Origin: an uncultured Odoribacter sp.
GTDB taxonomy: Bacteria > Bacteroidota > Bacteroidia > Bacteroidales > Marinifilaceae
NCBI GenBank assembly: GCA_910589025.1
Contig: CAJURM010000011.1
Span: 23,120 to 87,119 of the forward strand
Reading direction: 5' to 3'
DNA length: 64,000 nt
How positions within the stretch are numbered: the stretch's first letter is position 1; each line of letters opens with the position of its first letter. Of this stretch, positions 25,023 through 31,983 are shown in pieces. The position numbers and the translations under genes are program-made. Under the pieces are notes generated by a model that searched no databases, was not told the DNA's origin, and saw only the letters and a list, made by a program, of their open reading frames with translations.

Positions 25023-25598
25023 TTACTCCTGTTGTGAAAACAACTTTATCATTTTCTCTTCCAATTTCCGAACCGCTATCCGGGCTTTTTCCGGTTCAAC
25101 CGAAGCTCCGCATTTTATCAAAACGATTTTTCCCTGTGTATCTGTAATGATATTGGTAGGAAAACCATCATTGAAATTAAGGCGATAACTTTCCGCATCG
25201 GATAACGGGCAAACAGGATAAGGGATATGAAGTTTACGCACACATTTTTCTGCGTCTTCCGGATATTCCCGAACGAAAGAAAGCAACTGAAATTCCGGAT
25301 GATTCTGGTATTTCAGATACAAGTCATTCAGTGCAGGCATTTCTGCCATACACGGTGCACAAGATTCAAACCAAAAATTAATCAGCGTGACTTTTCCGCG
25401 CAACTCTTTCTCTGTAACCGTGTCTCCCGACAACGTAACTACCTTAAAAGCAGGGTAATCCGTCCCATATTTCGACTGCCGGACACTATCACGCCTTTTT
25501 TCAAACTTTTTAATGCGTTCATCCTCACTGATCGTATTCTGCCCATACAATATAACGAAAGAAAACAAAACCAGAATAGTTAAAATCGTCCTTTTCAT
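25023..25598 (-). CDS. TlpA/ResA-like exported thiol-disulfide oxidoreductase
   Basis: A 191-residue exported protein with a signal peptide (MKRTILTILVLFSFVILYG). The thioredoxin fold carries an active-site CxxC in NFWFESCAPCMAEMPALND (about 93-96) and the cis-proline region DGFPTNIITD (about 144-153). An N-terminal extension before PAFKVVTLSGD fits TlpA-like proteins, which reduce disulfides in periplasmic proteins. The gene reads towards the acidic protein gene, and is divergent from the NlpC/P60 gene. Confidence 0.88.
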   Translation of the reverse strand: MKRTILTILVLFSFVILYGQNTISEDERIKKFEKRRDSVRQSKYGTDYPAFKVVTLSGDTVTEKELRGKVTLINFWFESCAPCMAEMPALNDLYLKYQNHPEFQLLSFVREYPEDAEKCVRKLHIPYPVCPLSDAESYRLNFNDGFPTNIITDTQGKIVLIKCGASVEPEKARIAVRKLEEKMIKLFSQQE

Positions 25599-25708
25599 AT
25601 TCTTCCTGAATTTAATAGCAAAAATAGTAAAATCCGAACAGAGCGGTGTTACCCGTCGCTATATTCTCCTCAGAAGAGAGGGGACACGGCTATATCACGA
25701 CTTTTTCA

Positions 25709-25716
25709 TATATTTG
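25709..25716 (+). promoter_or_regulatory. Putative -7 box for the NlpC/P60 gene
   Basis: TATATTTG, 20 bases before ATG 25737. It supports that ATG rather than the TTG at 25725. Confidence 0.4.
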
Positions 25717-25736
25717 CAGACGGATTGGAGTTTTTT

Positions 25737-26252
25737 ATGAGAAATATTGTTTTATTGTGTATTGTCTGTGCGGGATTTTTGTTCGGTTCGTGCAGCAGCA
25801 GCCGTCATATCGGCAAAAGTTCCTCTGCCGGGCAAGTTTCGGAGAAATTGGGTTTCCCCGTCTCAAAGAAAGACCGTCAGCTCCCGCTGTATACAGAAGC
25901 TGTCCACTGGCTGGGAGTGCCTTATAAATACGGAGGGAACACATCCAAGGGAGTGGACTGTTCGGGGTTGGTGTGTAACATCTACCGGAAAGTATACGGG
26001 CAGAAACTGGAACGTACCGTGGCAGGCATGTATAAAAAGAATTGCCGGAAGATTTCGCGCAACGCTCTCCGACCGGGTGACCTGGTCTTTTTCAATACCG
26101 CCAAGACAAAAAAATCCATCAGTCATGTCGGTATTTTCCTGAAGGGCAATACGTTCATACACGCCACGACTCACAGCGGCGTACGCCTCAGCACGCTGGA
26201 TGAAACCTATTACAAAAAACGCTGGATCAGCGGAGGGAAAGTAAAAAAATAG
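25737..26252 (+). CDS. NlpC/P60 cell-wall endopeptidase lipoprotein
   Basis: A 171-residue lipoprotein with signal MRNIVLLCIVCAGFLFGSC (lipidated Cys 19). The NlpC/P60 domain (about 50-165) has the catalytic Cys in GGNTSKGVDCSGLV, the His in KSISHVGIFL and a third polar residue near FIHAT. Such enzymes cut the gamma-D-glutamyl bond of peptidoglycan stem peptides. It is the short, single-domain form of the family. It converges on the thioredoxin gene with 16 bases between stops. Confidence 0.9.
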   Translation: MRNIVLLCIVCAGFLFGSCSSSRHIGKSSSAGQVSEKLGFPVSKKDRQLPLYTEAVHWLGVPYKYGGNTSKGVDCSGLVCNIYRKVYGQKLERTVAGMYKKNCRKISRNALRPGDLVFFNTAKTKKSISHVGIFLKGNTFIHATTHSGVRLSTLDETYYKKRWISGGKVKK

Positions 26253-26268
26253 CCCCCGGCATGCGCTT

Positions 26269-26571
26269 TTAAAGGTGTTTTTCTATCCATGCCTGTAAAG
26301 CGGCAGCCTCCATGAGTCCGCTTTGCCTCCACACGATGTCGCCTTTTTTATACAACACCAGCGTCGGTACGGATTGTATCTGCAAGGCGTTGACCAATTG
26401 CCGGTTTGTTCCCCCGTCCACGTCTATTTTAATCACGTGTATGCGGTCGCCCATCCGGTCTTTCAACTCTTCCAAAACAGGGTGCATCGCTTTGCAAGGA
26501 CCGCACCAGGTAGCAAAAAAATCAACCAGCACGGGCTTTTCGCCTTTTATCAAATCGTCAAATTTTTCCAT
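26269..26571 (-). CDS. trxA: Thioredoxin
   Basis: A 100-residue cytoplasmic thioredoxin, starting MEKFDDLIKGEKPVLVDFFATWCGPCKAMHP from ATG 26571 (the frame opens with a GTG at 26574). The redox centre is WCGPC, about residues 22-26, and the cis-proline motif SVPTLVLYKKG follows. It donates electrons to reductases such as methionine sulfoxide reductases. The upstream side has the lpx operon terminator, so transcription must start in the short gap before it. Confidence 0.92.
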   Translation of the reverse strand: MEKFDDLIKGEKPVLVDFFATWCGPCKAMHPVLEELKDRMGDRIHVIKIDVDGGTNRQLVNALQIQSVPTLVLYKKGDIVWRQSGLMEAAALQAWIEKHL

Positions 26572-26641
26572 CACTTTTCTTTCTGTTTCTCATTCCGTTT
26601 CTCCTGTATATACTCCCTTCCGGCAGGATAAGTTACAGGAA

Positions 26642-26670
26642 TAAAAAACGCTGCCCGTCAGGCAGCGTTT
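26642..26670 (-). terminator. Terminator of the lpx operon
   Basis: A 9-bp stem AACGCTGCC/GGCAGCGTT. On the minus strand it is followed by a T run (AAAAAA at 26643-26648 on the plus strand), 20 bases past the lpxA stop. Confidence 0.85.
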
Positions 26671-26689
26671 CTTATCTTCCATTCCCGTA

Positions 26690-27469
26690 TTATCCGAGAT
26701 AGCCTTTCATGATGCCCCGTTTACTGTTGCGGACAAACATGATAATTTCGTCCCGTTCTTTGGAGGCGGGCATTTCCGCTTCGATCCGTTCAATGGCATC
26801 CGAATTGTTCAGTCCGGATTGGTATAAAATACGGTAGATATCCTGTATCTCGTTTATCTTCTCATTGGAAAACTCCCGGCGGCGCAGACCGATGGAGTTC
26901 ACTCCCGCATAAGAAAGCGGCAGCCGTCCGGCTTTCACATAGGGAGGTACGTCTTTTCCTATCAGGGAACCGCCCTGTATCATCACATGTTTTCCGATGT
27001 GGACAAACTGATGTACGGCAGACATTCCGCCCAGGATAGCAAAATCATCGACAACGACTTCTCCGGCCAACTGGCAGGCATTCGTAATGATGCAGTTGTT
27101 GCCAATCAGACAGTCATGAGCGATATGCGAGTAAGCCATAATCAGACAGTTGTTGCCAATCTGGGTTACTCCTTTGGCAGCCGTACCCCGGTTCACGGTA
27201 GCACACTCCCTGATGGTCGTGTTATCCCCGATTTTTACAATGGATTTTTCACCTCTGAACTTCAAATCCTGAGGTACTGCTGAAATGACAGCTCCCGGAA
27301 ATATCTTACAATTTTTTCCAATATGTGCACCCTCGAGAATCGTAACATTGGAACCGATGCGGGTCCCTTCTTCAATCACCACATTCTTATCAATTGTTAC
27401 AAACGGCTCAATAACCACGTTATCAGCGATCTGAGCTTCCGGATGAACATAGGCTAACGGTTGTTTCAT
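26690..27469 (-). CDS. lpxA: UDP-N-acetylglucosamine O-acyltransferase
   Basis: A 259-residue left-handed beta-helix enzyme that adds the first acyl chain to UDP-GlcNAc in lipid A synthesis. It shows regular hexapeptide repeats (DNVVIEPFVTIDKNVVIEEG...) over about 1-185, with the catalytic histidine in AYSHIAHDC. A helical C terminus (about 190-259, SIGLRRREFSNEKINEI) completes the family pattern. It is the last gene of the operon. Confidence 0.97.
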   Translation of the reverse strand: MKQPLAYVHPEAQIADNVVIEPFVTIDKNVVIEEGTRIGSNVTILEGAHIGKNCKIFPGAVISAVPQDLKFRGEKSIVKIGDNTTIRECATVNRGTAAKGVTQIGNNCLIMAYSHIAHDCLIGNNCIITNACQLAGEVVVDDFAILGGMSAVHQFVHIGKHVMIQGGSLIGKDVPPYVKAGRLPLSYAGVNSIGLRRREFSNEKINEIQDIYRILYQSGLNNSDAIERIEAEMPASKERDEIIMFVRNSKRGIMKGYLG

Positions 27470-27529
27470 TCGTATATTATTTAGTGAGCAAGTTGGCTGG
27501 ATCTCTATTTCCAGCCTGCAAATATAATA

Positions 27530-28930
27530 TTAATTCTTGGTTTTTGCGACCTGTGCCATAAATTCTCCTTCACATACTAATTTCCCTCCCACAAAAGCAT
27601 AGCCTTTCATTGTCACCACGCCGCGTTTGACCGGTGCCAGCGTAAGCAGTTTGAATACGAGGGTATCCCCGGGAACCACTTTTTTCCGGAATTTGATACC
27701 ATCGATTTTCATGAAATAGGTGGAATAGTTTTCCGGGTCAGGCACTCCGCTCAACACCAGGATACCTCCGCATTGTGCCATGGCTTCCACGATAAGTACG
27801 CCCGGCATGACCGGCTCTTCCGGGAAATGGCCGACAAAATGGGGTTCGTTCATGGTCACGTTCTTACAACCGATGACCATGTTTTCCGTAACCTTAAATA
27901 TTTTATCCACCAGCAAGAAGGGAGGACGATGGGGCAATAAGCTGCGGATTTTATTAATATCCATCAGAGGTTCCCCCAAAACATCTATATCATCGGGATA
28001 GGCATCGTCTTTTTCCGCCGCCAGGATGGCTTTATACATTTTCTGTGCCAGGGCTGCATTGGCTTTATGTCCCGGCCGTTCTGCAATCACCCGGCCTTTG
28101 ATAAAGCGGCCGCAAAGAGCCAGGTCACCGATCACATCCAACAATTTGTGGCGTGCCGGTTCGTTGTCGAAGTAAAGTTCCAGGTTGTTCAGGATGCCTT
28201 CTTTCACTTCCACATTTTCGCAATTAAACAGTTTGGACAGGCGGCTGACCTCCTCTACCGAAGTTTTCCGGTCCGCAATGACAATGGCATTCTGCAAATC
28301 TCCGCCTTTGATCAGATTCTGGGCAAACAAGGCTTCCACTTCCCTCAAAAAGACGAATGTACGGCAGGGCGCTATCTCTTTGGCAAAATCCGTGCCGGCC
28401 AAAGAATAGGTAGCGTACTGCATGGAGAGGTAAGGGGAATCATAGGCCACCACCAAATTGACGTTATAGTCCTCATCCGGCAGTAAAGTCAGTCTTGTCT
28501 GCGTCTCTTCGCACACATACTCCATTTTTTCCTTGACCTGGAAATAGCGGCGCTCGCTTTCCTGTTCCACCAGTCCGGTCTTCTCAATAGCTTCTACATA
28601 ATATCGGGCACTTCCGTCCAGTATCGGAAATTCTTCCCCGTTGATTTCAATCAGGCAATTGTCCACCCCACATCCGTATAAAGCGGCCATGGCATGTTCC
28701 ATGGTAAAAATTTTCACTCCGTCTTTCTCCAGACAACTGGCTCTGTCGGCAAATTTCACATAAGCTGCCAAAGCGGGCACCACCGGTTTGTCTTCCAAAT
28801 CGGTTCTCACAATACGGTATCCGGTATTTTCGGGAGCCGGTTTAAATACGGCACAAACTTCCTTACCAGTATGCAATCCCTTGCCTTGAAGAGAAAATTC
28901 TCCTTTTAACGTGTTTTGTTTCACTGACAT
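27530..28930 (-). CDS. lpxC/fabZ: Bifunctional UDP-acyl-GlcNAc deacetylase / 3-hydroxyacyl-ACP dehydratase
   Basis: A 466-residue natural fusion characteristic of Bacteroidota. LpxC (about 1-305) has the zinc-binding MEHAMAALYG (His near 78) and ARHKLLDVIGDLAL with the later zinc ligands. FabZ (about 320-460) has LLPHRPPFLLVD, the catalytic His in FVGHFPEEPVMPGV, and the acidic residue in EAMAQCGG. LpxC commits lipid A synthesis; FabZ dehydrates 3-hydroxyacyl-ACP and so competes for the same acyl pool, giving a rationale for fusion. It lies between lpxD (7 bases) and lpxA (60 bases). Confidence 0.97.
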   Translation of the reverse strand: MSVKQNTLKGEFSLQGKGLHTGKEVCAVFKPAPENTGYRIVRTDLEDKPVVPALAAYVKFADRASCLEKDGVKIFTMEHAMAALYGCGVDNCLIEINGEEFPILDGSARYYVEAIEKTGLVEQESERRYFQVKEKMEYVCEETQTRLTLLPDEDYNVNLVVAYDSPYLSMQYATYSLAGTDFAKEIAPCRTFVFLREVEALFAQNLIKGGDLQNAIVIADRKTSVEEVSRLSKLFNCENVEVKEGILNNLELYFDNEPARHKLLDVIGDLALCGRFIKGRVIAERPGHKANAALAQKMYKAILAAEKDDAYPDDIDVLGEPLMDINKIRSLLPHRPPFLLVDKIFKVTENMVIGCKNVTMNEPHFVGHFPEEPVMPGVLIVEAMAQCGGILVLSGVPDPENYSTYFMKIDGIKFRKKVVPGDTLVFKLLTLAPVKRGVVTMKGYAFVGGKLVCEGEFMAQVAKTKN

Positions 28931-28937
28931 TATGTTT

Positions 28938-29963
28938 TTACTTTAATGTTTGAATATCTTTTTTTAAATCCCGGATTTGCCCATATAATTCAGGCAGTTT
29001 GCGGAACAGTACATAGGCTTTTTTATACTGGGCGACATCAAAAGCCGGAGCCCCCATAAATATTTTCCCCGCTTCTATATCTCCCATCACACCGCTCTGG
29101 GCTGCCAGATGCACGCCGTCACCGATAGAGATATGCCCGGCGATACCGACTTGTCCGCCAAACATACAGTTCGCACCGACTTTCGCGGTTCCTGCCACTC
29201 CGCACTGAGCAGCCATCACCGTATTCTCACCCACTACCACATTGTGGGCTATCTGTATCAGATTATCGAGTTTCACCCCTTTCCCTATCCGCGTCGCCCC
29301 CATGGTAGCCCGGTCGATACAGCTATTGGCACCTATTTCCACATTGTCTTCAATGATCACATTCCCGATCTGTGCCACTTTGTTGTATCCGTCTGTTGAA
29401 GGAGCAAATCCGAAGCCGTCGGCTCCGATCACCGTGCCCGCATGAATCGTACACGAGTTTCCGATCTCACAACCGTAATAAATTTTTACGCCGGCATATA
29501 CCGTCGTATTATCGCCGATTTTCACCCCGTCTCCGATATAGGCCTGCGGATAAATCCGGACGTTCTTACCGAGTTTCGCCCCTTTTCCTATGTAGGCAAA
29601 AGCTCCGATATAATGTCCTTCTCCTATTTCCGCCGTCTCATGGATGAAAGCAGGCTGCTCGATACCGGACGGTTGTGGCCGCATATTTTCATACATTTTC
29701 AATAACACGGCAATGGCTTCGTATGCGGAAGGCACCCTTATCAACGTGCACGACAAGGGAGCGGAAGGCTGAAAATCCGCATTGACCAACACGATGGAAG
29801 CCTCCGTCGTATAAATATAATGCTCATATTTAGGGTTAGCCAGGAAAGCCAGGGTATGAGGTTTTCCCTCTTCTATTTTCGAAACATTGTTTACCGTAAC
29901 ATTTTCGTCACCTTCCACCACACCACGCAGTAAGGACGCAATGTCTTTCGCTTTAAACTCCAT
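28938..29963 (-). CDS. lpxD: UDP-3-O-(3-hydroxyacyl)glucosamine N-acyltransferase
   Basis: A 341-residue enzyme that adds the second acyl chain in lipid A synthesis. An N-terminal uridine-binding domain (MEFKAKDIASLLRGVVEGDENVTVNNVSKIEEG) is followed by many hexapeptide repeats. The catalytic histidine is in NLIQIAHNVVVG (about 237-248), and a C-terminal helix ends the protein. First gene of lpxD-lpxC/fabZ-lpxA. Confidence 0.97.
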   Translation of the reverse strand: MEFKAKDIASLLRGVVEGDENVTVNNVSKIEEGKPHTLAFLANPKYEHYIYTTEASIVLVNADFQPSAPLSCTLIRVPSAYEAIAVLLKMYENMRPQPSGIEQPAFIHETAEIGEGHYIGAFAYIGKGAKLGKNVRIYPQAYIGDGVKIGDNTTVYAGVKIYYGCEIGNSCTIHAGTVIGADGFGFAPSTDGYNKVAQIGNVIIEDNVEIGANSCIDRATMGATRIGKGVKLDNLIQIAHNVVVGENTVMAAQCGVAGTAKVGANCMFGGQVGIAGHISIGDGVHLAAQSGVMGDIEAGKIFMGAPAFDVAQYKKAYVLFRKLPELYGQIRDLKKDIQTLK

Positions 29964-29979
29964 ACAAATAAATTTTCCG

Positions 29980-29987
29980 CAAACTTA
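29980..29987 (-). promoter_or_regulatory. Putative -7 box of the lpx operon
   Basis: TAAGTTTG on the minus strand, 16 bases upstream of the lpxD start. No -33 element was seen. Confidence 0.4.
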
Positions 29988-30068
29988 CTAATTTTATTTA
30001 TAAAAACTCCCCCGTTCCCGTTTTTCATGTTAAATATGGCTGATTTCCTTTATTTTTCTGTCCCGGAG

Positions 30069-30099
30069 TTTGCTAATTCAATATTTTACACTACATTTG
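30069..30099 (+). promoter_or_regulatory. Promoter of the rimP-nusA-infB operon
   Basis: A -33 TTTG at 30069-30072 and -7 TACATTTG at 30092-30099 with 19 bases between, a near-ideal Bacteroidota promoter. Transcription would start about 80 bases before rimP, upstream of the leader hairpin. Confidence 0.7.
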
Positions 30100-30126
30100 C
30101 ACCGAATCAGGAAATAAAATCGAAGA

Positions 30127-30147
30127 GGGGACTGCCAGTCCCCTTTT
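30127..30147 (+). promoter_or_regulatory. Leader hairpin with T run (possible attenuator)
   Basis: Stem GGGGACT/AGTCCCC with a 3-base loop followed by TTTT. It lies between the promoter and rimP. The upstream gene, lpxD, runs the other way, so this is not the end of an upstream plus-strand gene; premature termination of the operon is the natural reading. Confidence 0.55.
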
Positions 30148-30190
30148 CTGTTGCCTGTCGGCAGACAAATCCGGTGTAAAAAACAACAGC

Positions 30191-30655
30191 ATGAAAACAG
30201 CAGAAGAAATCAAAACAATCGTCCGTACCCTATTGGAAAACAGCGACCTGTTTTTAGTCAACGCGACAGTGTCCGGAGAGAACAAGATAGAGGTTTTGAT
30301 CGATTCTCCCGCAGGCGTAAACATTACGACCTGTATGGAAATCAGCCGGCAGTTGGAAGAGCAACTGGACCGCAATACGGAAGATTTTGAATTAACGGTG
30401 GCCAGTGCCGGTATCGGCTATCCCTTCCTTGTAGAGGGACAATATAGGAAGAACATCGGGAATGCCGTTGAAGTCCGACTGAAAGAGCAGGGTTCTCTGA
30501 GCGGGATTTTGAAAGCCTTCAACGGAGACCACATTCTCTTGGAGTGTGAGGAAAAAAAGACCGTAGAGGGGAAAAAGAAAAAAGAGGTGGTAAAAACGGA
30601 AAAAACCGTTTACCTGTCCGACATCAAACAGATAAAAGACATTGTAACATTTTAA
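30191..30655 (+). CDS. rimP: Ribosome maturation factor RimP
   Basis: A 154-residue protein needed for assembly of the 30S ribosomal subunit. The N-terminal alpha/beta domain (LFLVNATVSGENKIEVLIDSPAGVNITTCMEISRQLEE) and the VASAGIGYPFL segment match the family, where VSSPGLDRPL is the usual form. The SH3-like C-terminal domain (about 85-154) carries a Lys-rich insertion. First gene of rimP-nusA-infB, an order conserved across bacteria. Confidence 0.92.
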   Translation: MKTAEEIKTIVRTLLENSDLFLVNATVSGENKIEVLIDSPAGVNITTCMEISRQLEEQLDRNTEDFELTVASAGIGYPFLVEGQYRKNIGNAVEVRLKEQGSLSGILKAFNGDHILLECEEKKTVEGKKKKEVVKTEKTVYLSDIKQIKDIVTF

Positions 30656-30698
30656 AAGTGAAATAATAATCAATAACAATAACAACTGAAAAGTTAAA

Positions 30699-31940
30699 AT
30701 GGAAAATATTAACTTAGTAGAATCATTTGCTGAATTTAAAGAATTCAAAAATATTGACAGAGCGACGTTAATGAGCGTATTGGAAGATATTTTCAGAAAT
30801 ATGCTGTTGAAAAAATACGGTACGGACGAAAACTTTGACATCATCATCAACATCGACAAGGGTGACCTCGAAATCTGGCGGAACCGGACTGTCGTGGAAG
30901 ATGACCAGCTGGAAGACCCGAACACCCAGATCACTCTGAGTGAAGCCCAGAAAATCGACAGCGATTACGAAGTGGGGGAAGAAGTAGCGGATGAAGTGAA
31001 ATTAAAGGATTTCGGACGCCGTTCCGTTTTAGCTTTACGCCAGAACCTTTCTTCCCGGATTCTGGAGTTGGAAAAAGACAACATCTATAACAAATACAAA
31101 GACCGCATCGGTCAGATCATCCTGGGAGAGGTTTACCAGATCTGGAAAAAAGAGATGCTGATTCTGGATGATGAAGGCAACGAGCTGATTTTGCCCAAAC
31201 AGGAGCAGATTCCCAGTGATTTTTTCAAAAAAGGAGATACGATAAAAGCTGTCGTTATCCGGGTGGAAATGAAAAATTCCAATCCGTACATCATTTTGTC
31301 CCGTACGTCACCGGTATTCCTGGAAAGACTTTTTGAAAACGAAGTTCCGGAAATCTTCGACGGACTGATTACGATCAAGCACGTGGTTCGTGCCCCGGGC
31401 GAAAGAGCCAAAGTAGCGGTGGAATCCTATGACGACCGTATCGACCCGGTAGGAGCATGCGTGGGCATGAAGGGTTCGCGTATCCACGGTATTGTAAGGG
31501 AGTTGCGGAATGAAAACATTGATGTTATCAACTACACGAACAATTTGCAGTTATACATCACGCGGGCCCTGAATCCGGCAAAAATCAAGAACATTGAAAT
31601 TGACGAGGCCAATAAGAAAGCCAATGTATATCTGAATCCGGAAGAAGTATCGCTGGCGATCGGTAAAGGCGGATTGAACATCAAGCTGGCCAGCCAGTTG
31701 ACGGGATATGACATTGATGTTTACCGCGAATTCAATGAAGCCCAGGAAGAGGAAGATGTGAACCTGGACGAATTCAAGGATGAAATTGAACCCTGGATTA
31801 TCGACGAACTGAAGCGCGTAGGTTGTGACACGGCGAAAAATGTGCTGGAACTGGATGAATCCGAACTGGAAAAGCGCACCGACCTGGAAATTGAAACCAT
31901 CCGCGAAGTTCTGAGTATACTAAAAGCTGAATTCGAGTAA
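30699..31940 (+). CDS. nusA: Transcription termination/antitermination factor NusA
   Basis: A 413-residue protein that binds RNA polymerase and nascent RNA to control pausing, termination and antitermination. The N-terminal polymerase-binding domain (about 1-125) is followed by the S1 domain, then KH domains with GACVGMKGSRIHGIVREL (about 250-267) and AIGKGGLNIKLASQLTGYDI. A short acidic C-terminal segment (about 345-413) carries one helix-hairpin-helix-like repeat. It follows rimP by 43 bases. NusA could feed back on the leader hairpin of its own operon. Confidence 0.96.
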   Translation: MENINLVESFAEFKEFKNIDRATLMSVLEDIFRNMLLKKYGTDENFDIIINIDKGDLEIWRNRTVVEDDQLEDPNTQITLSEAQKIDSDYEVGEEVADEVKLKDFGRRSVLALRQNLSSRILELEKDNIYNKYKDRIGQIILGEVYQIWKKEMLILDDEGNELILPKQEQIPSDFFKKGDTIKAVVIRVEMKNSNPYIILSRTSPVFLERLFENEVPEIFDGLITIKHVVRAPGERAKVAVESYDDRIDPVGACVGMKGSRIHGIVRELRNENIDVINYTNNLQLYITRALNPAKIKNIEIDEANKKANVYLNPEEVSLAIGKGGLNIKLASQLTGYDIDVYREFNEAQEEEDVNLDEFKDEIEPWIIDELKRVGCDTAKNVLELDESELEKRTDLEIETIREVLSILKAEFE

Positions 31941-31983
31941 TCTGCTTTTAAAACTTAACGCTTGAAAATTTTAAAATCTCAAT

